DNA of 7,952 bases from assembly GCA_013697265.1 (NCBI GenBank), contig JACCXE010000071.1, forward strand, positions 1-7,952. The letters are read 5' to 3'. Each line of letters starts with the position of its first letter. Position 1 is the stretch's first letter. A program made the position numbers and the translations under genes. Under the pieces are notes generated by a model. The model was not told where the DNA came from and searched no databases. It worked only from the letters and a program-made list of their open reading frames with translations. Origin of the DNA: Actinomycetota bacterium. GTDB taxonomy: Bacteria; Actinomycetota; Acidimicrobiia; Acidimicrobiales; JACCXE01. Shown one piece after another: positions 1 through 5,621 of the stretch.

Positions 1-2
1 CC

Positions 3-275
3 GAAGCAAGCCGACAGGTGCCGATGTTCGGCCGCGGTCGCCTCGACCACGTCGGCTTTCAGGCCGCATCGCTCGAGGCGTTCAACGAGGTCCGCCGACG
101 GTTGATGGCCAAGGACGCGACGGACGGCTACGTCTCAGACTTCGGCCTCGTTTACAGCTGTTTCTTCCGTGACCCCGACGGTCTCGAATGCGAAGTCGTG
201 GTGACGAGCCCCACTCCGGGCCCTACCACCGGGCCCGGAACGCCCGCGCCGGGCTACGAAGTCGGCGTGCCCTAG
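3..275 (+). CDS. VOC-family (glyoxalase/dioxygenase-fold) protein, C-terminal part; 5' end outside window
   Basis: The frame is open from the first bases of the window (codons GAA GCA AGC CGA CAG before a GTG at 18), so the gene very probably starts upstream and only the last 90 residues are visible. They look like the second beta-alpha-beta-beta-beta module of the vicinal oxygen chelate fold. LDHVGF carries a possible metal-ligand histidine (codon 48-50). RDPDGLECEV carries the usual glutamate position at the end of the module (codon 192-194), in the place occupied by DPDGNxxE in glyoxalases and extradiol dioxygenases. The family includes glyoxalase I, ring-cleavage dioxygenases and bleomycin-type resistance proteins; the substrate cannot be told from this fragment. 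The C-terminus ends in a short Pro/Gly/Thr-rich tail, probably disordered, encoded by a GC-rich inverted repeat. The stop is TAG. A real start at 18 is possible but would leave only half a VOC domain. Confidence 0.8.
   Translation, partial: EASRQVPMFGRGRLDHVGFQAASLEAFNEVRRRLMAKDATDGYVSDFGLVYSCFFRDPDGLECEVVVTSPTPGPTTGPGTPAPGYEVGVP
215..239 (+). other. Perfect GC-rich hairpin in the 3' end of the VOC gene
   Basis: TCCGGGCCC (215-223) and GGGCCCGGA (231-239) form a perfect 9-bp stem with a 7-nt loop. It lies inside the coding region, in the codons for the Pro/Gly tail, 34 nt before the stop codon. No T-tract follows, so it is not a typical intrinsic terminator. It may slow transcription or protect the mRNA 3' end, or may only reflect the low-complexity Pro/Gly codons. 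Confidence 0.35.
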
Positions 276-382
276 CCGCCCAATCCGGTTTGAGCCAGGG
301 TGTCAACGTGTCCACCCCGGCGCCCTTGCCCTCGCACAATTACAGCTTGCATTAATCACAAGACACCGCAGAGGGGCGGTGC
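276..382. other. Intergenic region upstream of the EamA transporter gene
   Basis: This 107-nt gap contains a locally AT-rich patch (about 337-360, around ACAATTACAG and CATTAATCAC) unlike its surroundings, which is the likely place for the promoter of the downstream pair. TTGCCC at 326-331 could be a -35, but no -10 hexamer at a good distance is convincing (CATTAA at 350-355 matches TATAAT at only three positions). No terminator with a T-tract was seen. The last bases hold the ribosome-binding hairpin described separately. Confidence 0.4.
364..381 (+). promoter_or_regulatory. Shine-Dalgarno sequence in the loop of a small hairpin, before the EamA gene
   Basis: CACCGC (364-369) and GCGGTG (376-381) form a perfect 6-bp stem closing a 6-nt AGAGGG loop. 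The purine-rich SD-like GAGGGG (371-376) sits in this loop, with its last G at the base of the right arm, 6 nt before the GTG at 383. The SD supports GTG 383 rather than the in-frame ATG at 401. The fold could tune translation initiation, but a 6-bp stem can also arise by chance in DNA this GC-rich. Confidence 0.45.
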
Positions 383-1237
383 GTGACGCAGACTCTCCGA
401 ATGGGGATCCTCTTCGGCATCGCGGCGGCGGTCCTCTTCGGGAGCGGCGACTACCTGGGCGGCCGCGCGGCCCGGCGCATCGACATCCGCCACGTGATGC
501 TGGCGTCGCAAGTCGCGGCGCTCGCGGTGTCGGCGGTGGCGGCGTTAGTCGTCCAAGGCGACGCGCGCGCCGCCGATCTCGCCTACGGCGCCGGCGCCGG
601 TGGCAGCGCCGCGGTCGGGCTGGGTCTGTTGTACCGCGCGCTGGCGATCGGACGGGCGGGCTTGGTTGCGCCCCTTACCGCGGTGATGGGCGCCGTGGTG
701 CCCGTTACGTGGGGCGTGGCCCGGGGTGAGCGGCCGAGTGCGCTCGGCACGATCGGCGTGGCCGTGGCCGTCAGTGCGGCGGCACTCATTGCCCGCGAAC
801 AAACCGACACGGACTCAGGCCCGACCGGCGCGGGCATCGCCTTGGCGGCGGGCTTCACGCTTGGTCTCGGCTTCATTTGCTACGCGTCGACCAGCGACGG
901 CTCGGGGATGGTGCCGTTGTTGTCGGCACGCGTCGCGTCGGTGGCCTTCGTTGCGCTCACGGTCCTCGTGACGCGGCCCCGCCTCGACCGGTCATCGATC
1001 GACCGGCGGGTGCTCCTTTTCGCGCTGTCCGCGGGCGCGTTCGACGTGACTGGGACCATCTTCCTCATTGCCGGGGTTCGCACCGAACTCGCCGTGCTCG
1101 TCGCCGCCATCTGTGCGCTGGCGCCCGGCTTCACCGTTGTCTGGTCGTGGCTGTACCTGCGTGAGCGTCTCGGTCGCATCCAGACCGTCGGCATCGTGCT
1201 GGCCCTGCTCGGGCTCGCGGCGATCGCGGCGGGGTGA
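383..1237 (+). CDS. EamA/DMT-superfamily membrane transporter
   Basis: This 284-residue, very hydrophobic protein reads as ten membrane helices, about residues 6-24, 36-57, 66-87, 93-112, 119-137, 147-167, 178-197, 209-230, 236-257 and 265-283. They form two EamA repeats, the usual architecture and length of drug/metabolite transporters. Typical signatures are LLYRALAIGRAGLVAPL near 82-98 in the first half, and LYLRERLGRIQTVGIVLAL near 257-275 closing the second half, where EamA proteins carry a Glu and a Gln-xx-Gly before the last helix. DMT proteins export or import small metabolites such as amino acids, sugars or purines; the substrate here is not predictable. The GTG start is chosen for its GAGGGG SD. 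The stop overlaps the next gene's start by 4 nt, so the transporter and the oxidoreductase are probably co-transcribed and translationally coupled, and the substrate of one may be linked to the other. Confidence 0.9.
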   Translation: MTQTLRMGILFGIAAAVLFGSGDYLGGRAARRIDIRHVMLASQVAALAVSAVAALVVQGDARAADLAYGAGAGGSAAVGLGLLYRALAIGRAGLVAPLTAVMGAVVPVTWGVARGERPSALGTIGVAVAVSAAALIAREQTDTDSGPTGAGIALAAGFTLGLGFICYASTSDGSGMVPLLSARVASVAFVALTVLVTRPRLDRSSIDRRVLLFALSAGAFDVTGTIFLIAGVRTELAVLVAAICALAPGFTVVWSWLYLRERLGRIQTVGIVLALLGLAAIAAG

Positions 1238-2334
1238 CAGAGTCAGCTATGCCCGCCGCGCTGCCGATCCGCAATCGGCCGATCCGTATCGCCGTCGTCG
1301 GCCTCGGTCAGATCGCCGAGTTGATGCTGCCGCCGTATCTCGCCCATCCCGACGTCGAAATCGTGGCCGCGTGCGACTCGAACGCGGAGCGCCTCGACCG
1401 CTGGCGTCCCGCGTTTGGCGGTGCCGCGATGACTACGAGCCTCGACGAGTTGCTGGCAATGCCAGATGTCGACATCGTCGACGTGTTGGTGCCAACGCCG
1501 CTCCACGGCGACGTCGGCGTGCGCGTTTTGGAGGCCGGTCACCATCTGCAATTGCAAAAGCCGATAGCGCGGACCCTCGAGGACTGCGACCGGTTGCTCG
1601 CCGCGGCCACCGCCAACGGCGCACTGCTGCGCGTGCTCGAGGACTATGTCTTCTTTCCGCCGTTGGTTCGCCTGCGCGAGATCGTTCGGTCCGGCGAACT
1701 GGGCGATGCGGTCGGCCTGCACATGAAGGTGGTGAACACCGGCCGCGGTGGCTGGGACGTGCTGCCCACCGCCTACGAGTGGCAACTGGAACAGACCAAG
1801 GACGGCCGCGGCATGCTCGTTTTCGACCACGCCTGGCATCAGCTCGCGGTGGCGACCTGGTTCTTCGGCCCGATCCGGTCCATCGTCGGTTGGATCGGTG
1901 AGACCGAGGTCGTGCCCGGCTTTGCGCTCGACGCACCGGCCACGCTGGCTTGGGAACACCACAACGGTCTACGCGCGACCCTCGACATCACACTGGCCGT
2001 TGACACCTACTGGAAGAGCGATTTCTACAGCTGCGACGAACGGGTCGAGGTCACCTGCGCTCGTGGTTCTGTCCGGTGCAATCGCATCTCGGCCGCGGGC
2101 CGCCAAGAGCCGTCGCTCGAGATCTACAAAGACGGCGAAGTGCGGTCGTTCCACACCCTCGCCGACGGCGGTGATGCGGGCTTCATCGCGTCGACCCAAC
2201 ACATGGTCCACGTGTTGCGGGGCGAGACGAGCGAAGTCGTGATGGACGGCGCCAGCGCTCGACACGTGCTTGTGGCGTTACTGGCGGGCCTCGACTCGTC
2301 GGCCGACGGAGTCCATCTCCGGCATCTCGATTGA
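1234..2334 (+). CDS. Gfo/Idh/MocA-family NAD(P)-dependent oxidoreductase
   Basis: The 366-residue protein has the usual family length. It has an N-terminal Rossmann domain (about 16-135) and a C-terminal alpha/beta substrate domain. Visible motifs are the dinucleotide loop VVGLGQIA (21-28), the end of strand 2 with an acidic residue (AACDSN, D48), DVLVPTPLH (83-91), and QKPIA (108-112), equivalent to the EKPxA motif whose lysine (K109) is catalytic in many relatives; here Gln replaces the usual Glu. FDHAWH (197-202) supplies the conserved D-xxx-H pair (D198, H202). Members oxidise or reduce sugars, inositols, aminosugars or related cyclic compounds; the substrate is unknown. The GTG at 1234 overlaps the transporter stop (GTGA). 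ATG 1249 is a possible alternative start that removes five residues without touching the fold. The 3' end overlaps the convergent MFS gene by 57 bp. Confidence 0.9.
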   Translation: MTESAMPAALPIRNRPIRIAVVGLGQIAELMLPPYLAHPDVEIVAACDSNAERLDRWRPAFGGAAMTTSLDELLAMPDVDIVDVLVPTPLHGDVGVRVLEAGHHLQLQKPIARTLEDCDRLLAAATANGALLRVLEDYVFFPPLVRLREIVRSGELGDAVGLHMKVVNTGRGGWDVLPTAYEWQLEQTKDGRGMLVFDHAWHQLAVATWFFGPIRSIVGWIGETEVVPGFALDAPATLAWEHHNGLRATLDITLAVDTYWKSDFYSCDERVEVTCARGSVRCNRISAAGRQEPSLEIYKDGEVRSFHTLADGGDAGFIASTQHMVHVLRGETSEVVMDGASARHVLVALLAGLDSSADGVHLRHLD

Positions 2335-3534
2335 GCGGTGGTCGCGGCGATCGGCGAGCGCTAAGGCGACCCCCGAGCCGATAACGAAGAGCGCGACGCC
2401 CGAGATTGTTCTCGGTACACCGAACGCGCCGATCAGAACGCCGGCCAGGCCGAGGCCAAGGAACATGGCGGAGTTGGCCACCAACATGTCAGTAGCCATC
2501 ACGCGTCCGTGGGCTGACGGTGGTGACGAACGCTGCAACACGGTGTGGGCCGGGCCCCAGATCAACGCAGTGGCCACGCCCCACAGCGACACGCCGATTA
2601 CCGCGACTGCGAGGCTGCCCGTGCCCAGGTACAGCAGCGCACTGAAGCCCGACGCGACGACGCCGCCGACGACCCACATGAACGTGGCCATACGGTCGCC
2701 GACACGAGCCGCGATCAGTCCGCCCGCAACCAGGAACACGCCGAAAACCGTCTGAAGACCCGCGAACACGGTGGTTGACCGTTCGAGAACGTCGCGGACA
2801 TACAGCGGCTCAGCCAGCAGCGCGGTGCCGTAAAGGAAGTGCACCACGAACGTCGTCATCACGACGCGGCGCAACACCACGGTCTTGGCCACGATGCGCC
2901 AACCCGCGATCGCCTCGCGCCACGGCGTCGTGAGCGACTCTGCGTGGTCGACCGCCTTGACCACCGGCGCCAGCCGAACCAGAGGCAGCACCACGATGCC
3001 GAGCGCGTAAGTGGCCGCGTCGAACACAAACGCGCCTTTGAAGCCGAACGCTCCGATAGCGATGCCCGCAGCCACGGGGCCGAGCACAATCGATAGCTGC
3101 TCGGTGAGACCGACCAGCGCGTTGGTGCGGGCCAGGTGTTCATCGTCGACCATGCGCGGCGGCATCGACGTGAGCGCGGGACGAGCGAATGCGCCGGCCA
3201 CGCCGTGCAGGGCACTGAGCAAGGTGAGCATGCCGAAGCTGTGCGCGCCGATGAGCGCCAATGAAGCGACCACGCCGAGTGCCTTGGCGCCCACCAGCAC
3301 GCGACGCGAGCCGATGCGGTCGATGACCACGCCGCTGATCGGGCCGAGGAACACGCCCGGCAGTGTGAATGCGATGCCGTAGAGCGCGATCTCACCCGGG
3401 CTGGCGTCGTATCGATACGCGGCGTAAGCCCAGATCGCGATCATGGTCGCGAATGTGCCGATGGCACTGAGCGTTTCGGCCAGCAAGAACCCGCCGATAC
3501 GGGGCGACCAGGGAGAGCGCGACCGGTCTGCCAT
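2278..3534 (-). CDS. MFS transporter (exporter-like, EntS/MFS_3-type)
   Basis: From ATG 3534 this is a 418-residue multi-helix membrane protein of normal MFS length, with about twelve hydrophobic segments. The loop after the second helix carries a motif-A-like GPISGVVIDRIGSRR, with the conserved Asp and flanking basic residues. ARPALTSMPPRMV and the equivalent SSPPSAHGRVMATDML in the second half resemble proteins of the enterobactin-exporter/macrolide-efflux branch, so small-molecule export is the best guess; the substrate is unknown. An in-frame GTG at 3561 would add nine residues, but it lies inside a palindrome. ATG 3534 is preferred because a TAnnnT hexamer (TACTGT) ends 6 nt before it, fitting a leaderless mRNA. 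The last codons after the final helix (about 19 plus the stop) overlap the 3' end of the convergent oxidoreductase gene and encode a short charged tail that is probably dispensable. The gene is divergent from the flavin monooxygenase, suggesting shared control. Confidence 0.88.
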   Translation of the reverse strand: MADRSRSPWSPRIGGFLLAETLSAIGTFATMIAIWAYAAYRYDASPGEIALYGIAFTLPGVFLGPISGVVIDRIGSRRVLVGAKALGVVASLALIGAHSFGMLTLLSALHGVAGAFARPALTSMPPRMVDDEHLARTNALVGLTEQLSIVLGPVAAGIAIGAFGFKGAFVFDAATYALGIVVLPLVRLAPVVKAVDHAESLTTPWREAIAGWRIVAKTVVLRRVVMTTFVVHFLYGTALLAEPLYVRDVLERSTTVFAGLQTVFGVFLVAGGLIAARVGDRMATFMWVVGGVVASGFSALLYLGTGSLAVAVIGVSLWGVATALIWGPAHTVLQRSSPPSAHGRVMATDMLVANSAMFLGLGLAGVLIGAFGVPRTISGVALFVIGSGVALALADRRDHRSIEMPEMDSVGRRVEARQ

Positions 3535-3540
3535 GCGATG

Positions 3541-3570
3541 ACAGTACGGCCCACGGTCCACCTAGGTGAA
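3541..3570 (-). promoter_or_regulatory. Candidate promoter of the MFS gene (leaderless)
   Basis: Read on the minus strand, TTCACC (3570-3565) could be a -35 (4 of 6 matches to TTGACA) and TACTGT (3546-3541) a -10 of the actinobacterial TAnnnT type, 18 bp apart. The -10 ends 6 nt before ATG 3534, so transcription would begin at or next to the A of the start codon. No SD sequence precedes this ATG, which agrees with a leaderless transcript. The -35 overlaps the palindrome at 3556-3571. Confidence 0.4.
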
Positions 3571-3571
3571 C
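3556..3571. promoter_or_regulatory. Palindromic operator candidate between the MFS and monooxygenase genes
   Basis: GTCCACCTAGGTGAAC is a 16-bp dyad with a perfect 10-bp core (CACCTAGGTG, 3559-3568), one mismatched pair (3558/3569) and a further matching GT/AC pair. It lies in the 65-bp space between divergent genes and covers the proposed -35 of the MFS gene. Its size fits a dimeric repressor of, for example, the TetR, MarR or GntR type. No such regulator is encoded in the window, so the binding protein is unknown. Confidence 0.45.
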
Positions 3572-3599
3572 GGGATTTCCGTCTGGTTGACTACAGCCC

Positions 3600-5084
3600 A
3601 TGACTGGTGGAACACAGACAATCACCGAGCACGTAGACGTGTTGATCGTGGGGGCGGGCATATCGGGCATCGGTGGCGCGTGCCACATGACCACGCAACA
3701 CCCCGAGCGCAGCGTCCTGATCGTCGATGCGCTCGACAGCTTCGGCGGCACGTGGTGGACGCATCGCTATCCGGGCGTGCGCTCCGACAGCGACCTGTTC
3801 ACGTTCGGCTACAAGTTCAAGCCGTGGCGCAAGGCACCGATCGCGTCCGCCGACGAGATCCTGCACTACATGCGCGAGACGATCGACGAGCACGACCTCG
3901 CGTCGCGCATCCGCTACAACCACCGCGTCAACTCGGCGAGCTGGTCGACCGACGCGCGCAAGTGGACCGTCGACATAACGCGTACCGACACCGATGAGTC
4001 GGTGCAGGTCACCGCGAACTTCGTCTACATGTGCCAGGGCTATTACAAGCACCGTCAGGGCTACACGCCGCAGTGGGACGGGTTCGCCGACTTCAAGGGC
4101 GAGGTGTTGCACCCCCAAGAGTGGCCCGAAGACGTCGACCTCGCCGGCAAGCGCGTCGTGGTGATCGGCTCGGGCGCAACCGCAGCCACGCTCATCCCGA
4201 ACATCGCCTACGACTGCGCTCACGTCACGATGCTCCAGCGGTCGCCCACCTTCTTTTTTGTCGGCGCCAACCGCAACGAACTCGCCGACGAACTGCGCGC
4301 CGCGGGCAGGCCCGACGACGAGATACACGAACTCGTCCGAGCCCAAATCGTCGAGCAGCACGACATGGTTGCCAAGGCGTCGGTGGAGTACCCCGACATG
4401 GTGCGCCAGATGCTGGTCCAAGCGGTTACCGACGTGCTGCCCGAAGGCTTCGATGTCGACAAACACTTCAACCCGACCTACCGGCCGTGGCAGCAACGCA
4501 TCGCGCTCGTGCCCGACGGCGACCTGTTCCAAGCCATCAAGGCGGGCCAAGCGTCGGTCGTGACCGACCACATCGACCACTTCACCGAGACCGGCATCGT
4601 GTTGAAATCGGGCGACACGCTCGAGACCGACGTCGTGATCACCGCTACCGGTTTCGACCTCAGCGTTATGGGCGACATCGCATTCACTGTCGACGATCAG
4701 CCCATCGACTTCGCCAGCACCGTCACGTACCGCGGGATCATGTTCACCGGCGTGCCCAACCTGGCCTACGTGTTCGGCTACTTCCGTTCGAGTTGGACGC
4801 TGCGGGCCGACCTCATCAGCGGCTTCGTGTGTCGGCTGCTCACTTTCATGAGCGAACGCGGCTGCACGATGGTGGTTCCCGAGTTGCGGCCCGAAGAGGC
4901 GGGCATGGAACGCCTCGACTGGGTCGAGGCCGACAACTTCAATCCGGGCTACCTCGCGCGCTCGATGCACCGGATGCCCCGGCAAGGACCAGAGGATCCA
5001 TGGCGGTTGCGCCACGACTACACGTCCGAAAAAGACATCCTGCCCAACGCTGATCTTGAGGACGGGTCGCTCGTCTTCAAGTAG
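3600..5084 (+). CDS. EthA-like Baeyer-Villiger flavin monooxygenase (FAD/NADPH)
   Basis: The 494-residue protein has the full layout of a class B flavin monooxygenase: an FAD-binding GAGISG (18-23); GGTWWTHRYPG (49-59) followed by RSDSD; the Baeyer-Villiger fingerprint FxGxxxHxxxWP, seen complete as FKGEVLHPQEWP (165-176, with H171 and W175); a second Rossmann loop GSGATA (190-195) for NADPH; and ATGF (349-352). Length and many segments (RSDSDLFTFGYKFKPW, VTMLQRSPT, FVCRLLTFM) resemble mycobacterial EthA (489 residues), the enzyme that activates ethionamide. It should insert one oxygen atom into ketones or oxygenate sulfides, using O2 and NADPH with FAD; the native substrate is unknown. There is no SD before ATG 3600, so leaderless translation is possible. 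It ends in tandem TAG stops and is convergent with ribH. Unlike the ethR-ethA pair, its divergent neighbour is a transporter, not a TetR regulator. Confidence 0.93.
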   Translation: MTGGTQTITEHVDVLIVGAGISGIGGACHMTTQHPERSVLIVDALDSFGGTWWTHRYPGVRSDSDLFTFGYKFKPWRKAPIASADEILHYMRETIDEHDLASRIRYNHRVNSASWSTDARKWTVDITRTDTDESVQVTANFVYMCQGYYKHRQGYTPQWDGFADFKGEVLHPQEWPEDVDLAGKRVVVIGSGATAATLIPNIAYDCAHVTMLQRSPTFFFVGANRNELADELRAAGRPDDEIHELVRAQIVEQHDMVAKASVEYPDMVRQMLVQAVTDVLPEGFDVDKHFNPTYRPWQQRIALVPDGDLFQAIKAGQASVVTDHIDHFTETGIVLKSGDTLETDVVITATGFDLSVMGDIAFTVDDQPIDFASTVTYRGIMFTGVPNLAYVFGYFRSSWTLRADLISGFVCRLLTFMSERGCTMVVPELRPEEAGMERLDWVEADNFNPGYLARSMHRMPRQGPEDPWRLRHDYTSEKDILPNADLEDGSLVFK

Positions 5085-5127
5085 TAGCGACTCGCGGCGG
5101 TCGTCGCGGAGCGCCCATAGCGCGTAC

Positions 5128-5583
5128 TCACACGGACACGAGTTGCCGGGCCGCGAGCGTGTCGAGACACGCGTGCGCGACCTCGCGGCCCTTCTCGATC
5201 ATGTGGTCGCGGAAGAAACGACGATGCGTCGAGTGTTCGTGAAACTGCTGCGGCGTAAGCACGCTTGAGAACACGGGCACCTGCGTGTCGAGCTGTACGC
5301 GCATCAGCCCGCTGATCACGGCGTCGGCGACGAACTCGTGTCGGTAGATGCCCCCGTCCACCACGAACCCGGCCGCGACGATCGCGTCGTAACGACCCGT
5401 ATCAGCCAGTAGGCGCGCGTGGAGTGGCAACTCGAACGCGCCGGGCACGTCGAATGCCTCTACGCGCGCGACCAGCGGGGTAGCTACTTCGAGAAATCCG
5501 AGATGCGCCTGCGCCACGATCTCGACGTGCCAGCGTGACTGCACGAAGGCGATCTGCGGGAGTGCGGGGTAGGTGATTGTCAT
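5128..5583 (-). CDS. ribH: 6,7-dimethyl-8-ribityllumazine synthase, type II (RibH2-like)
   Basis: The 151-residue protein catalyses the penultimate step of riboflavin synthesis, joining 5-amino-6-ribitylaminouracil and 3,4-dihydroxy-2-butanone 4-phosphate. Visible family segments are FVQSRWHVEIV (13-23), where RibH2 proteins have a Trp (W18) in place of the usual aromatic; FDVPGAFELP (44-53); GFVVDGGIYRHEF (72-84, H82 near the catalytic His position); GLMRVQLDTQVPV (92-104); and SVLTPQQFHEH (107-117). The IYRHEF and LTPxxFHE forms match the Brucella/Mesorhizobium RibH2 type rather than common RibH1. ATG 5583 is chosen over GTG 5592 because the proposed -10 covers that GTG and ends 7 nt before the ATG, giving a leaderless mRNA. 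No other rib gene is nearby. It is divergent from soxR, with a SoxR-box-like operator in its promoter, so oxidative or redox-cycling induction is likely. Confidence 0.92.
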   Translation of the reverse strand: MTITYPALPQIAFVQSRWHVEIVAQAHLGFLEVATPLVARVEAFDVPGAFELPLHARLLADTGRYDAIVAAGFVVDGGIYRHEFVADAVISGLMRVQLDTQVPVFSSVLTPQQFHEHSTHRRFFRDHMIEKGREVAHACLDTLAARQLVSV

Positions 5584-5599
5584 GTCGGGCACCGTAAAA

Positions 5600-5617
5600 C
5601 TTCAAGTAATGTCGAAG
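5600..5617. promoter_or_regulatory. SoxR-box-like operator
   Basis: Read on the minus strand, the 18-bp element CTTCGACATTACTTGAAG matches the enterobacterial SoxR box CCTCAAGTTAACTTGAGG at 12 of 18 positions; the downstream half (ACTTGAAG against ACTTGAGG) has a single mismatch. Flanking bases extend the dyad to ACTTC...GAAGT (5599-5618). It sits in the long spacer of the ribH promoter and overlaps the likely soxR -10, so the adjacent SoxR could activate ribH and also regulate itself. Confidence 0.6.
5607..5612 (+). promoter_or_regulatory. Candidate -10 of soxR
   Basis: TAATGT (5607-5612) fits the TAnnnT -10 type and lies 9 nt before the GTG start of soxR, so the mRNA would have almost no leader. 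No clear -35 is seen at the expected distance. The hexamer is inside the SoxR-box-like dyad, which would give autoregulation. Confidence 0.35.
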
Positions 5618-5621
5618 TCAA

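Larger units (their letters stand above)
5591..5621 (-). promoter_or_regulatory. MerR/SoxR-type promoter of ribH (-35, 19-bp spacer, -10)
   Basis: On the minus strand, TTGACT (5621-5616) is a good -35 (5 of 6) and TACGGT (5596-5591) a TAnnnT -10. The spacer is 19 bp, longer than the usual 17 and typical of promoters that MerR-family proteins activate by distorting the DNA. The predicted start of transcription, 7-8 nt past the -10, falls on the A of ATG 5583. As I recall the E. coli soxS promoter, it also has a 19-bp spacer and its dyad starts at the last two bases of the -35, as here. Confidence 0.6.

Noticed and set aside
1068..1901. 277-codon plus-strand open frame spanning the transporter/oxidoreductase junction
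   Set aside because: Arg/Ser/Pro/Ala-rich shadow of the two real genes in another frame; no recognisable domain.
1243..1962. 239-codon minus-strand open frame opposite the oxidoreductase
   Set aside because: Antisense shadow of a well-supported gene; no motif or promoter.
3559..3561. GTG at 3561 (minus strand) as the MFS start
   Set aside because: It is within the palindromic operator candidate and upstream of the better-supported -10. It has no SD and adds only nine residues with no family similarity.
3587..3592. TTGACT just before the monooxygenase start as a -35 box
   Set aside because: It lies only 7 nt before ATG 3600, so a matching -10 would fall inside the gene. As a -10 it lacks the important A at the second position. 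No firm promoter call was made for this gene.
3591..5015. Long open frame (474 codons) on the minus strand, opposite nearly the whole monooxygenase gene
   Set aside because: It is exactly antisense to a gene with clear family motifs. Its His/Val/Asp/Arg-rich composition shows no fold or motif, as expected from the complement of a high-GC gene.
5085..5127. Possible bidirectional terminator between the monooxygenase and ribH
   Set aside because: Only weak stems are possible (GCGAC/GTCGC, 5 bp with an 11-nt loop; GCGC/GCGC, 4 bp) and there is no T-tract on either strand. Not enough for a terminator call.
5590..5592. GTG at 5592 (minus strand) as the ribH start
   Set aside because: It overlaps the proposed -10 hexamer. 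The in-frame ATG at 5583 fits the predicted transcription start and leaves the lumazine synthase fold complete.
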